DNA of 64,000 nucleotides from Cristatella mucedo (taxonomy: Eukaryota; Bryozoa; Phylactolaemata; Cristatellidae). Below the pieces are notes generated by a model. The model ran no database searches. It saw only the letters and a list, made by a program, of their open reading frames with translations, and was not told the origin of the DNA. Location: NCBI GenBank assembly GCA_009760855.2, contig WPIO01000161.1, forward strand, positions 415,001 through 479,000. The letters are read 5' to 3'. Below are positions 1 through 12,088 of this stretch, piece after piece; within the stretch, counting starts at the first letter, position 1; each line of letters begins with the position of its first letter. Made by a program: the position numbers and the translations under genes.

Positions 1-421
1 AATTTGGTTTGAAGGTGGGCGACTGCGAAAAGAACTAACTTGAGTAGCCTGACCTCAGCCGATGCTGTTGTGGCTTTCTGCGACCGGTAATGCAGGGGAT
101 GGAGATGGGGGTGGCAGTCTCAAGTGCTGCCCGCAGATTCATACAGATCGCTAGAGCTAAATGTCCCCTCCCAATAGACCGCCTGGCATTCAGGCGCTGT
201 AAGGTGGTGCACCGATTCGCCTCAGTCGCTGGCTGCTCGGTGCTGTTGCTCTCCGCACTCGGCTCTCTGCTCGGTTGCCACCTGCCCGACTTATGCTTTC
301 TATTACTCCCGGCCTGCCGCCGAGGCACCAGCTCAATCTTATCCACGCCAGGTTGGCTATTTTAAGACTTGCCCGCCATCCTTGCCATTCACGTGCTTAT
401 CGTGTCAGTATGTGCTGCCAC

Positions 422-756
<335 letters not shown>

Positions 757-808
757 CCGGGCCTGGACCGAGCCCCGCGCAGTGCCGAGTGCTCAGACGG
801 CGCCAGAG

Positions 809-2504
809 ATGGCAAGCGAGTGCCCGATCTCGTCTCTCGTGCAGAGCGTGCAGCGCCGATGCCTCGTCAACCCGGTCGTGGCACTCGAGCGCCTGGAACG
901 CATCGACGAGCAGCTGCAGGCCAAGGGTCGCGACCTGCTGAGCGGGGGAAGTGGAGGTGCGCCGGCGGCGTTCTCCGGCGCTGCCGCCGTGAGCCGGCAC
1001 ACGATGCAGCTGGAGCGGGCCATCGGCAGTGGCAAGCGGCTCGCGTCGGTGGCCGGCTGTCTGCTTCGAGAGCGCCACCCAGAGCCTCGTCCTCACCGAG
1101 GTGATGACGGCAGTGCCGATGACGATAGCAGATCGCCCGGTCGTCGTACCCGCGGCGGTGGCTTCGAGGATGACGGTCGGCAGTGGCAGACGCGTCCCGA
1201 AGATCTGCTCCTCGAGATCGCTGCCGAGCTTGAATCCGGCGGCTGCAGGAAGAGACTTCGCATCCGGTCAGACGGCAGCCGGCGCGACGGCGGCACCGCC
1301 CGCGACGAGCGCTGGCGTCCGGCTGACCGACCGGCATGCGACGGCGGCGTTGGGCCCTGCTACGACGCCGGCGGCGTGGTCCGAGCCGAGGTGGCGAAGC
1401 TGCCGTCGCTCGAAGCGCCCTTTGACCTCGAGCAGCAGCCTTCGACCGAGGGCAAGCTCGAAGCAGCAGCAGCAGCCGTCGAGGCACCCTCGCTGTCGGC
1501 CGCCGGCGCCGTGTCCTTTGGTGACGACGGTGGCCACCGCCGGATGTCTGCTGCCGCAGCCGTGGCTGCCGAAGGCGGAGCGCACGGCAGCGGCTCGCCG
1601 GACGAGGAGCGGCCGAGCGTCGTGGACGACGGACCGACGCCCGTGTGCGGGCCCGTGGCGCTCGTTACGGACGAGCACATCGCGCAGAATCGACTGAGCG
1701 CCGACGAGCTTCGAGCGCTGCCGCGCTTCTCCGCCTACGTGGCCGGCGAGCCGTCCAACGTACGAGAGCCGGCGGTCTCGGCGGCGCAATGGCCGCCAGC
1801 GTGCGCGCGCTTGAGCCTGGCGCCCTTGCCCGCCTAGCTTCCCCGCCGCTGCGTGCCGGCAGAGAGCGGCAAGCCGTCCGAGGCCGGCGTCTGCCGCCAT
1901 TCGAACGAGGCCGCTGACTCGGCAGACCCGGCGTCTGCCGCCATTCGAACGAGGCCGCTGACTCGGCAGACCCTCCATTTTTGCTCCTCCGCCAGGTGCT
2001 GTACTTGAAAAATCTCGCCTCCAGCGTTCGAGAGCTGGACCTGGTGGCACTGTTCCAGCGATTTAGCTCTCCTTGCAAGCCTCGGTTGATCTATCGTCTG
2101 CTGGCAGGCCGCATGAAGGGTCAGGCGTTCGTGACGTTTCCAGGTAGGTCGTGGGTGCTCTTCGCTCTCTCACCTCCACGCGCTGTTCTGCAGCTGGCAG
2201 GCGCCGTTGCCTCGGCAGCGAGCGGTGCCCCCCCCCCGCGTGACGTGATGCCTTACGATCTGGTCGTCAGAGCACTGTCTTTTTCCGTCTAGATGTGGGC
2301 ACCGCAACCTCGGCGCTGTGCACGCTAAACGGCTTCGTGTTCCGAGGCAAGCCCGTGGTCATCAGCTACGGCCGCAGGAGCAGCTCCGAGGTGGCGTCTG
2401 GCGGCAGGCAGCCGGTCAGCCGGTTTGCTCCGGCGGAGCAGGTGTCTGTTCGGCTGAGGCCCGACAGTGGAGCAACAGAAGCAGACGACGGACCGACTGC
2501 ATGA
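809..2504 (+). CDS. RBM41: RBM41 (RNA-binding protein 41), C-terminal exons
   Basis: RBM41 is an RRM protein associated with the minor (U12-type) spliceosome. Three exons join in phase: 809-1759, 1996-2143 and 2293-2504 (TGA), giving 436 residues from the ATG at 809; human RBM41 is about 413. Residues 1-60 contain NPVVALERLERIDEQL, like the helical segment of human RBM41. A long low-complexity, Gly/Ala/Arg-rich linker follows. Then come TDEHIAQNRLSADELR and FSAYVAGEPSN, the conserved lead-in to the RRM. The RRM has RNP2 VLYLKNL at the start of exon 2 and RNP1 KGQAFVTF at its end; exon 3 supplies the last strands (GFVFRGKPVVISYG). Donors are GTACGA and GTAGGT, acceptors CCAG and CTAG. The N-terminal part of the family is absent, so the real start is probably in an exon left of the window and 809 may be internal. 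The family match is from memory of the human protein. Confidence 0.9.
1884..1971 (+). repeat. 44-bp perfect tandem duplication in RBM41 intron
   Basis: Positions 1884-1927 and 1928-1971 are identical 44-bp units, just before the acceptor of RBM41 exon 2 at 1995. Each unit contains CTGAC and a CGGCAG, so the branchpoint-like and AG motifs are duplicated. Confidence 0.95.
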
Positions 2505-4621
2505 TGCCGCTGTGCCGCCCTGCCTTCGTAGATGCTCGTATGTCTACCCGCCACAGCTCGTCAGACGCCTTGGTGCATCGATGGCGTGGCTGCTGTCCAA
2601 CAGGATGCGTCGTCGCCTCCACGCAAGCGTTTGGATCCCGATTCTGAGGAGCTGCAGCCCCCTTTCCACTTGCTGCTTCGCTGCCCGTGCTGCCATTGGC
2701 TGGGTGGCAGCCAATGGCAGCTCGCAGCCTCCTTTTCGAGTGACCGAACTGTCGGAGGAGCTCTGCGCTGTCTATGTCTCTCTGTGTTATCTCTGTGCGA
2801 CTCTGCCAGTCCCACCAGCTCCTATCCAGCGAAGCTTCGCTTCTGGCGACCAGTGCCGCCGCCACCGAGGTCGCGCTGGTGCCACCATTGTAGCGATGCC
2901 AGTGGGGGCAGAAATAAGTAATTCATTTGTATATGGCGCCCTATGTGAACTTGATCTCTACTCGTGCACTTGGCACATGCCATCTGGCTCGAGGCAAACA
3001 CGTTGACCACTGGGCCAAACCGGTGAGGCTCGCCTTGCCGTAGCCACGTGCCTGGGCATCGCTGAATGCAGCTGCACTCAGAAACGTCATTCTTTGTTCT
3101 CATTCGTCGTGACGGCAGCTGCTGAGCCGTCCCTGCGTTGCCTTATTGTCATGGATTACTGCTGCAGTTCGTCTGGGCAGGCGATCGACTTTGAAGCAGT
3201 GTAGTGGAGGGGGTCCACGTCACAGTTATCCCAAGCTGGCAGCGTGACAGATGACGTGCCAAAGCAGTGCCCAACTGTCGAAAGCTCTCACCATCGTTCA
3301 AGTGGCTAGCCCTCCTTGGCTTTGCAGAGGCAGGCACCGTGCTTTACGGCAAGTCCTAAAATTGGGCAGTCATGGTGATGATGACCCTCTTCTTCTTTCG
3401 TTACTTACGGGCAACGCCCACTGCCAATAGGTTGCTGAGGGAATTTTCGGACGCAATTCAGGAAGTCTCAAAACTATTGACTCAGTCCTGGTTCTCAAAC
3501 GATTAGGTACATGGCTGATGAAGGGGGAGCATTTTTGGTGTGCTTAAGGGAATGAATTGCAATGCATCCGTGCATTCGCTTATTTATACACCTTATTCTT
3601 CTTTAATCTTTATTGTTTTTCCTTCAATCCGGTCCCTCATTTATAAGTCTTCTGAAGCAGCCTGATGCCACGTCTATAAGTGTGTCACCGTGTGCCAACT
3701 AGTACCTTGAAACACTCTTTATCAACCATGCCCCCCTAGGCATTCCGAAGTGTGGCAGGCAGGAGACCGTGCTTCCCCCTTACCTGTTTGGACTGATATC
3801 GAGGAGCTTGTTGGTTGGTTCTATTCTCGACTTGCCCCTTCGGGCCTCTGTGTGATTGGCTGCTCCGAGCAATGTCAAGGTCTGGTCTCTGTCTGCACTG
3901 AGAAACGTTAGGACCTGGTGGTATCCTTGATGAGCCCGAGAGCATTCACCGTGCCTTACATGATCCACTTGCCACTAGTTGTGAATTGGACGATTGAGCT
4001 ACGAAATTTCGCTAATTGTCGATTGTCTGCGAGAATGGAAGGAAGAGATGTGCTGCGAGTGTCTAACTGCCGTCGCCTGTTCGAATAGTTGCACTTGTAT
4101 AAAGTGTCTAGAGAGATATTATGTTAGGGTGCTATATAATTGCTTTATTACTATTATTATTGCACTTGCTGATCGCAGAGAAATTTCACATGCCAGAGCC
4201 TTGTTGAGATTAGCACGCAGGACAAGGCATTTTAGCACATAGACCTAACATTGCTTGTCATGCCACTATGCAGTGTTAATCCGAGGTGATAAAAGAGTAT
4301 AAGTGACTCATAAGGAATGCAATCAATGTACCTGCCGACAAACAGAAGTCGTGGAGGAGCTTGATATATCAGAAATGAACCGGTTATCAACTTCAGTGCT
4401 CAGCCACATTGGACGGTGGCCTTATCTTGCTCTGATGATGCATTATTAGGTTCAAGAGAGTACGGTCATTTTGTTGGGAATAAGATGCCTGCTGTCGTTG
4501 CCATATCTGCTCACTCGATGTGACTATAGATACACTACTACTTCGGACCTAAGGTAACCCACCAGTGGCTAGGCATTCGACAGCGCCTTAAACTAATGCA
4601 AATGTTACCTGATTAAATAGC
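2505..4621. other. Intergenic region, RBM41 3' side
   Basis: About 2.1 kb after the RBM41 stop with no supported gene. Frames are short and without recognisable domains. GC content falls from about 3.4 kb onward. No clear AATAAA was found close to the stop, so the 3' UTR end is not set. Confidence 0.6.
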
Positions 4622-4845
4622 ATAATAATAATAATAATATTGCACTTGATAAAGCGCCCTCAGAGAACTTAATCTGTTTCTAGGCGCTTTACATTTGCTG
4701 CAAAGTGATATGCAATTGAATAGTAAGTAAAATCATGCTTGAAAAACAAACAAAATGAATAATATGGTTAGGGGTGACATGCACAGGGTCAGCATGCAAA
4801 TGTGGTTAGTGGCAGCATGCACAGTGTCTGCACGCATAACATCAC
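4622..4845 (-). mobile_element. LINE-1A 3' end fragment, reversed
   Basis: Reverse complement of the tail of the LINE at 6.55-10.25 kb (called family A here). It has the (ATT)n end, the hairpin block with GGCGCTTTAT and AGCGCCTAGA, and the GCATGCTGACC-type 3' UTR. No coding sequence remains. Confidence 0.85.
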
Positions 4846-5354
4846 TTATATAACTTCAGTAGAAGAGCCGCAGACGCCATCACTCATGCCTGAAGTAGGC
4901 AATACAAAATTGCCTGCTGCAGGACTCGAACCCTCAACCTGGGCCGTGCAGCAGCAGCAGGCAGGCACCTCACTCCTAGATTAGCTTTTGAGTGCTAGAA
5001 AAACTTGGAAGCGATGTTTAGGCCGCCAGAGAGAAAACGAAAAGCAGGTGAGTGAAATCGCGAGCGAGTAGAGCGTTACTCTGCGAGTCGACGGTGCTAC
5101 CACTACTACTACTACGTGCTCCAGCATGCAAGGCACGACAAGCTGGCCGATCAATCATAGCTTGTGCTGTGAGGCCGTCACACGCGGACAGCAGCCGCAG
5201 CTGTCAGGACTGGTGCTGGACCGAGGTCATTGCTGGTGATGGATAACTAGCTCAGTCGGAAGCATTATGTAAGCATCATCGAATCGGCTCCGACGTGCGG
5301 TGGCACAATGTGCCGGGCCGAATTACGAATTACGAAGCGCTTTCAACCAGATCG

Positions 5355-5510
5355 AGCCGTGATGGCACACTGGGTAAGGTGGTTGCTTTTCACGACCGAG
5401 GTCGTGGGTTCGAGTCTTTCGGTTCGCGATTCTGTATCAACGCCGCTGCAAAGCGGTGGTGACAGCCGTAAAGGCTCTTCTGTCCCTATATACAAAAGGG
5501 GCGGGTAAAT
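5355..5510 (+). mobile_element. tRNA-derived SINE, family II
   Basis: The tRNA-like head has a B-box-like GGTCGTGGGTTCGAGTC. A body with GCGGTGGTGACAGCCGTAAA and a tail GGCTCTTCTGTCCCTATATAC follow. The same body recurs at 35.94, 13.78 (-), 37.2 (-) and 43.64 kb (-). Confidence 0.75.
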
Positions 5511-6084
5511 CAGCTATAGTATTTCATTTTTTGTCCTTGAGGCCGAGGTGTTTTCACGGCACCACTTCCGACTGCTACAGGCGTTCGACCTGACCTAGTC
5601 AGGCAGCCGTGTAAAGGTCTCAGCTTCCTCACAGACCAGGCGAAGAGATATAGTACCACCGCCAGGCCTAGTCGAGAGGAGAGACATTCGCGTGCCTCGC
5701 CTCTACCTCTGACTCACTCACTCTTGCTCATTCCCGTTTCCATCTATAGTTTGTGCTTCCTGCTGATGGAGCGGCACTCTGCCAGGGCATCTGCGGTGGA
5801 CTGCATAAGCCGCTCCTCGGTTGCTATCGCTAGAGCTGTCAGCCCGCTCTGGTGCTCTTCGGTGCTGCAGAGGCTACAGGGCCGGGGTCGACCGGTTTGC
5901 CTGTTGGGCCAGGAGAGGCTAGGGGAGGATGAACGAGGGGGGACAACCGGTCTGTGGGACGCAGATCTGCTGGGTCGACTTCTAGCCTCTGCGGCACGCC
6001 TGGCGGTAGCTATCTTCTTGTAAGTGAGAATACAATGCTGTACCCAGGCTAGGTTCGGATGGCTTGGACGTTACGGCTGTAAGG
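5511..6084. other. Unassigned sequence between SINE and LINE
   Basis: A 99-codon open frame at 5724-6023 has no recognisable domain and is probably chance. No other structure is seen. Confidence 0.4.
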
Positions 6085-6517
6085 AGACAAGGCCAAGCAT
6101 AGTATCACCAGCTTTTCGGAATCCAACAGTCTACCAATACCTCGTACAAACCTCCAATCCTTTGGAGACCGTGCATTTAGTTCGTATGCTCCCAAAGTCT
6201 GAAACTCCCTCCCGACTTGCGTCAGAACGTCCCCTGACTTGACCACATTTAAAAGGAACTTAAAAACACACCTATGTAGGACAGCGTTTAGTGGGTCCCT
6301 GTGATTCGTCCTTGATGTGCTTATGCGTGCTGACACTGTGCATGCTGCCACTAACCGCATTTGCATGCTGACCCTGTGCATGTCACCCCTAACCATGTTG
6401 TTCATTTTGTTTGTTTATCGAGCATGATATTACTCACCATTCAATTACATTTCCCTTTGCAGCAAATGTAAAGCGCCTAGAGAGAGATTGAGTTCTCTGA
6501 GGGCGCTTTATCAAGTG

Positions 6518-6550
<33 letters not shown>
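6085..6550 (+). mobile_element. LINE family A, 5'-truncated copy 1
   Basis: Starts inside the C-terminal coding part (CTTTTCGGAATCCAACAGTC) and runs through the 3' UTR and hairpin to an (ATT)n tail. The reading frame is disrupted by substitutions. The next LINE appears to begin directly after this tail. Confidence 0.88.
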
Positions 6551-6551
<1 letters not shown>

Positions 6552-7153
6552 TCAACGGTCACCGGCTAGGCCGGGGTCTGACCTAGGAGCATGGCCGGAT
6601 GTGCGGTGACGCGAGGTCGCCGGGGCTACTGGTAACGGAAGTTGGCCGACTAAGTCGAGGTGTTGAACGCTCCCGGTCTCGCCGAGTTATGCACCTGGAT
6701 GGGTGCAGGCGTGCTCCGGCGATGCGGCCACGCACGCAAGGCAGCTAGCGCCCAAGGCCCGAGCGGTGCTGGATAGCACGTTCGGTGTTGTGGCTTGAAT
6801 ATTCCGCGTTACCCTTGTAGCGTGTTCGTGACCACCCCCCCCCCGTGAATTGGTGTCTTTCGGCGGAAGCTCTCGACTGCGGTAGACGTCGACCCCGACT
6901 ATCCAAGCAGTGACTCAGCTAGCTGGATCTTTGACGGCGTACGCTTGGAGTCGGTACAATGGCGGGACTTCGGAAGCCGACTGAGCAACTAACGCGTTTG
7001 TCCGCGCTTGCGGCGTCATATCGCGCCCATCTAGTTTACTCTGTGTAGGATCCTCCCTGTAGACTTTGTTTAGTTCCCCTGTTGTACTTGGCGCATGCGA
7101 TATTATAAAGGGGCTTATCATGACGGTCTTTCGTGTCACCGTAGCTCGACGGC

Positions 7154-8056
7154 ATGGCGAGCGGCGTGGCCTATGCATGGCGGGGCTTGGCGGGAAATAG
7201 CCACGGCTACAAACCTCTAGTAATAAACGACCTTATTTCTGAAAATGGTATCGACCTGCTCGCCCTAACTGAAACTTGGCTGAAATCGATAAACTGCCCG
7301 ACAATTAAAGACGCTACTCCATCTGGTTTCACGTTCTTTCACACCCCTAGATCAATCAAAACTGGAGGTGGAGTTGCTATGATCGTGCGCTCGAAATTCC
7401 ACTTCAAGCCATTTGCGGTACCCTCCAAGCAGTCTTTTGAATCAATTGTCCTGGTCTCACCCGAAAACTAGCTACCGATAGTGGCAGTAGTCTATTGCCC
7501 ACCAGGTACCAAATCCTCCTTTATCTCAGATTTCTCCGATCTCATTTCGATTCTGGGTGCAAGAAATCGATCCTTCCTCGTTATGGGTGATTTCAACGTT
7601 CACTTTGATAACTTATCTGACGCTTTCAGCACCGAATTTCGTACATTGACAGACTCATTATCTCTTGTGACTCATGTGCATGGCCCTACCCACATCAAGG
7701 GTCACACACTCGACCAAATTTTCTCATATAACTGCACTTTGTCATCACCAGTTATCACCAAATCCTGCTTATCTGACCACATGCAGATCTCATTCAATCT
7801 ACAGTGTGTGCCCACATTCTCCTCTAAAATAACCTGTGAATCGCTAAACCTCAAGACCCTTGACATCGATGCTGTCCGTGCGAGCATATCTGCTTCACCT
7901 TTGCTGCTCAGTCCTCCCTCCGATCTGTCATCACTGGTAGATTGCTACAACACGACACTAGCTGACACGCTCGACGAGTTTGCACCTTTGACAAAGCGCA
8001 CTGTACGGCCCCCCCCCGCCCAGACGGCCTATGGTTTACCACAGACATTAAACTAG
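7154..8056 (+). pseudogene. LINE endonuclease domain (AP-endonuclease type)
   Basis: Visible motifs in order are DLLALTETWL near 7253, GDFNVHF at 7586, HTLDQIF near 7702 and SDHMQISF near 7771. These are the catalytic blocks of the APE-type endonuclease that nicks target DNA for retrotransposition. A TAG at 7469-7471 interrupts the frame. A run of nine C at 8008-8016 then shifts frame before the linker to the reverse transcriptase, so the copy as written cannot make a full protein. Confidence 0.9.
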
Positions 8057-9866
8057 CCAAGTCTACTAAACGAAAGCTTGAAAAGGCATACAAAAGATCC
8101 GGACTAACTGTCCATCGACAGGCATATGAAGACTACTGTAGGTCGTACCAATCGACCCTAGCAAAGGCTAAGTCTAGCTTCTATAGAAAAATTGTTGAAT
8201 CACAGATGCACAATCCAAAAATGCTGATGTCGACAATAAACCATCTCCTCAACCGTTCCCAGGTTAGCTCCTTACCAGATGATCCTTGTGATGATCTAGC
8301 CGATCGCTTCTCTCGATTCTTTGTGCAGAAGATAGACAAAATCAGGGAATCCATCCCTGCAATGACAACCTTCCCACTAGAATGCTGTTCCTCGGTTCCT
8401 GGCTGCGCCTCAATGTCTGCATTTAAACAGGTCACTAGTGATGTAGTCCTAAAGCTCGTATCTCAATCAAAGAAGACAACAAGTCCACTGGACCCTATTC
8501 CCACTGTCCTGCTCCTACGTTGCATTGATCTGCTGCTGCCATGCATAACCAACATCATTAATATGTCATTAGCCTCAGGTCAGGTCCCAGCACCTTTCAA
8601 AAAAGCAGTAGTCAGGCCACTTCTCAAGAAAGCTACACTAGACCAAGAGAACTTAAGCAACTACCGCCCAGTCTCCCTTCTACCATTCCTATCAAAGACA
8701 CTGGAACGGGTCGTGGCAGACCAGCTGAACTCGTATATCGAAACCTCACACCTTGCTAGTAAGTTCCAGTCTGGCTTTAGAGCTAATCACTCCACAGAGT
8801 CAGCATTGCTTCGGGTATACAACGACCTACTTAGGAATGCAGACATGGGTAGAGTGTCTCTGCTTGTTTTGCTTGATCTTTCGGCAGCTTTTGATACCAT
8901 CGATCACAAAGTACTTCTAGAGCGCCTCTCATCTCGCCTGGGCATCACTGGCACTGCTCTGCAGTGGTTCAGGTCCTATCTCAGTGGGAGACTCCAGAGT
9001 GTTGACGTGAATGGACAAAGATCATCTGAAGTACCTCTAAAATATGGAGTACCTCAGGGCTCTGTGCTAGGTCCGGTCCTTTTCACCGTTTTATACTCTC
9101 CCTCTCGCTGATGTGATTGCCAAGCACAATCTAGGCTTTCACTTCTATGCGGATGACACTCAGTTGTACCTTTGCTTTGATCCCTCCCAGCCTTCGAGCA
9201 TCTCAAATTCTCTCAACTCACTTGCTGCATGCATTGATGACATCCGATCATGGATGGCAGCAAATTTTCTAAAACTAAACGATGATAAAACTAACTTACT
9301 AGTTATGGGCAAACCTAGTGTTATTCAGAAATTGGAAAGGCTGACTTTCAAAATTGGCTCTGCCAGCATATCTCCAGTTGCATCAGCTCGAAATCTAGGT
9401 GTCATATTCCAAAGCGACCTCTCGTTAGACGACCACATCAGCTCCACAGTCAAATCAGCCTATTTTCAGCTTCATAAACATTGCTAAAATTAGGGCTTGT
9501 TTAGATAAGGATACCACGTCCAAGTTGGTCCATGCATTCGTGACATCTCGTCTCGACTTCTGCAACTCACTGCTTACTGGCCTACCAGCAGCATGTGCGA
9601 TCAGGCGATTGCAGCTGGTGCAAAACTCTGCAGCTAGGCTTGTCTGTCGTGAGCGTCGCAGTTGCCACATTACTCCACTTCTCGCCGACCTGCACTGGTT
9701 ACCAGTCAAGCAACGGATTGACTTCAAGGTTTTGTCGCTCACTTTTAGGTCTCTTCATTCTATGGCTCCAGCCTATCTTTCAGATATACTACCCCATCAG
9801 GCAAAGCATCGTACCACTCGCTTTTCGGAATCCAACAGTCTAGAAATACCTCGTACAAACCTTTAA
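8017..9866 (+). pseudogene. LINE reverse transcriptase, frameshifted
   Basis: Frame 1 (to 9111) holds LSNYRPVSLLPFLSKTLERV, GFRANHSTESALLRV, LLDLSAAFDTIDHKVLLERL and [15 protein letters not shown]. An extra T near 9090 shifts the frame; frame 2 (9113-9487) holds FHFYADDTQLYLCF with the catalytic DD at about 9152-9157. An extra A near 9475 shifts it again, and frame 3 (9525-9866) carries the C-terminal region with CNSLLTGLP. All breaks are single-base indels or substitutions when compared with the other copies. Confidence 0.92.
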
Positions 9867-10292
9867 TCCTTTGGAGACCGTGCATTTAGCTCGTATGCTC
9901 CCACAGCCTGGAACTCCCTCCCGACCTGCATCAGAACATCCCCCGACCTGACCACATTTAAAAGAAACTTAAAAACATACCTATTTAGGACAGCATTTAG
10001 TGGGTCCTTGTGATTCGTCCTCGATGTGCTTATGCGTGCTGACACTGTTCATGCTGCCACTAACCACATTTGCATGCTGACCCAGTGCATGTAACCCCTA
10101 ACCATGTTATTCATTTTGTTTGTTTTTCAAGGATGATTTTACTTACTATTCTATTGCGTATCACTTTGCAGCAAATGTAAAGCGCCTAGAAAGAGATTAA
10201 GTTCTCTGAGGGCGCTTTATCAAGTGCAATATTATTATTATTATTATTAACGTTATACCAGTCACTCGAACTCATTTATTCAAACCCAGTAT

Positions 10293-10294
<2 letters not shown>

Positions 10295-10391
<97 letters not shown>

Positions 10392-10562
10392 CTCTGTGTG
10401 TGTGTCTTTCTCTCTGTCTCTCTCTCCTCTGTCTCTCTCTCTCTCCTCGGTCTCTCTCTGTCTCTCTCTCTCTTCCTCTCTCTCTCTCTCTCCTCTCTCC
10501 TCTCTCACTCTCTCTCTCTCTCTTCCTCTCTCTCTCCCTTCCCCTCCCCTCTCTCTCTCTTC

Positions 10563-10627
<65 letters not shown>
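10295..10627. repeat. (CT)n microsatellite
   Basis: Pure CT at both ends, with a central part interrupted by TGTG, CTGT and CCTC. It lies between the LINE A tail and a LINE B fragment. Confidence 0.97.
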
Positions 10628-10630
<3 letters not shown>

Positions 10631-10639
10631 GATGTGCCA

Positions 10640-10855
10640 TAGTGGGGCAGCATGAGAGTAGCTGTCGCTGCGGGAGTTGTGGGAGTGAGCTCCGCAGTCT
10701 GGGACCTGCAGAGCTAAAGCTTCTGTCGCCAGCGGCCTTTAATCGGAGGCAAGGGACATCTAATGTATCGTCCGTGCAAGACCTGAGGGCACGAGGAGGC
10801 TGAAACTGGTGCAGCAGTTCAGCTGGGTGTGAAGGAGCCAAGCCGCGGCGGGCCT
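10640..10855 (-). mobile_element. LINE family B C-terminal/3' fragment
   Basis: On the minus strand it encodes LRLKAAGDRSFSSAGPRLRS followed by SLPQLPQR. This corresponds to the RLWN-LPQFLRN C-terminal block of the copies at 49.75 and 47.35 kb. It is a non-LTR element family different from A. Confidence 0.65.
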
Positions 10856-12088
10856 TGTGGGTAAGCGTAACAACTTTGCTCTGTATAGTCTTACTGCAAA
10901 TGCCAGCGATGCACTGGGGTGATTAAGTAATTATCTGCATAATCCTGGATCTCTATTGCATGCATACTAAGGGCAAAAACACCCCTCCCAGCTAGGTCTC
11001 CAGTTTGGCATTCCTCAAGTCAGCGTTTGCCCCCCCCCCACAACTGATTTGGTTGCCATTTCTTGCTGCCCACGGCATCGTGCAGGAGTCAGGCAGCCTC
11101 GCCAGCGATTGCCTCGTCTCGGCGACCGACCGAAAGCTCGGCGGTTCGCTGCTGCGGCTGTCGACTTCATCCCGGGAACAGTTTCAATGCATCTCGACCT
11201 GCGGTCGCCTCTCCTTACCTTCCTCCTCCTGTGAGCTCGATACCACTCATCTCGCTCTCGACGCCCCCAACTGGACTAGCACGGTCAGCTCACTCGAAAA
11301 ACGTGCGTCGCCGTGCGCTCTCGCAACTTGTGACGTATTCACGAACGTTTTTCACGAAGCGAAGGCTCACGATCGCCAGCCGAGGAAGGTGAAGGATGCT
11401 CATTTTTTTGCTCCACACCCGAGCCAAACACGCAGCCTTTCGCCACAGGATCTTGTCGCGATATTCCGCCAAATTTAATATGTAGGCCCGCAGCAATCGC
11501 ACAGAGACAGTCACGCGCTCACAGAGAGTACATCGGGGCAGGCGGAGATACAGGAGGGAGAGAGAGTCTAGAAAGAGATTGAGTTCTCTGAGGACGCTAT
11601 ATCAAATGTATTATTATTATCATTACTATTACTATTATTAGAAAGAGAGAAAATCGTCTTCAACCGACGGAGACTAGGCGCCGCAGCTCCTCGCGACGTC
11701 GCCGTTCGCCAATACTTCGCTTCTTTTGTGAGTTTAAGTGAAAGAATCCTGCGGCGGCGAGGCTCGTCTCGTTTCGCCCTCCCTCCCCCACCCAGCGGCG
11801 AACTCGGCCCGTACATTCGACTGAGCCTGCCCACGTGACGGCCGCTCTACGCCGAGCCCCCTCCACCATCTCACTTTCCCTCTCTCGCTTCCGCGCTCTG
11901 CTGCCGAGCTTCCTGCGAATGCACCCGCTAAGCGCATAGATTCGCTCTCGATTACGACCTTGGCCGGCGCAAAGACTGAACGGTTTGGTCCGGTCGCTTG
12001 CCGTTGCTGCTTCGACGGTCATGTGCAGCCGAGACAGCCGAGACGCTGCAGCCGCGACGCGATGGCCGCCGGGTGAGCGAAATTGAGT
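10856..12088. other. Region downstream of GPCR paralog 1
   Basis: No supported gene. A LINE A tail remnant lies at 11568-11640. 11640-12088 is GC-rich and probably contains the 3' UTR of the minus-strand GPCR; no AATAAA was found there on the minus strand. Confidence 0.5.
11568..11640 (+). mobile_element. LINE/SINE-type 3' hairpin tail remnant
   Basis: Contains TCTAGAAAGAGATTGAGTTC, then GAGGACGCTATATCAAATG and an (ATT)n-like end. It is the terminal hairpin of LINE family A, preceded by a short GAGAGAG run. Confidence 0.75.

Larger units (their letters stand above)
6551..10250 (+). mobile_element. LINE family A, longest copy (CR1/L2-like)
   Basis: About 3.7 kb. 6551-7150 has no clear frame and is probably the 5' UTR; a short frame near 6959 could be an ORF1 remnant. 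An apurinic-type endonuclease (about 7200-7830) and a reverse transcriptase (about 8450-9300) follow, then a C-terminal region ending near 9860 and a 3' UTR. The end is a hairpin and (ATT)n. The domain order, the [11 protein letters not shown] and YADDTQLY motifs and the microsatellite tail fit the CR1/L2 group of non-LTR elements; the exact clade is inferred. The 5' limit is set by the end of the preceding LINE tail. Confidence 0.85.
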
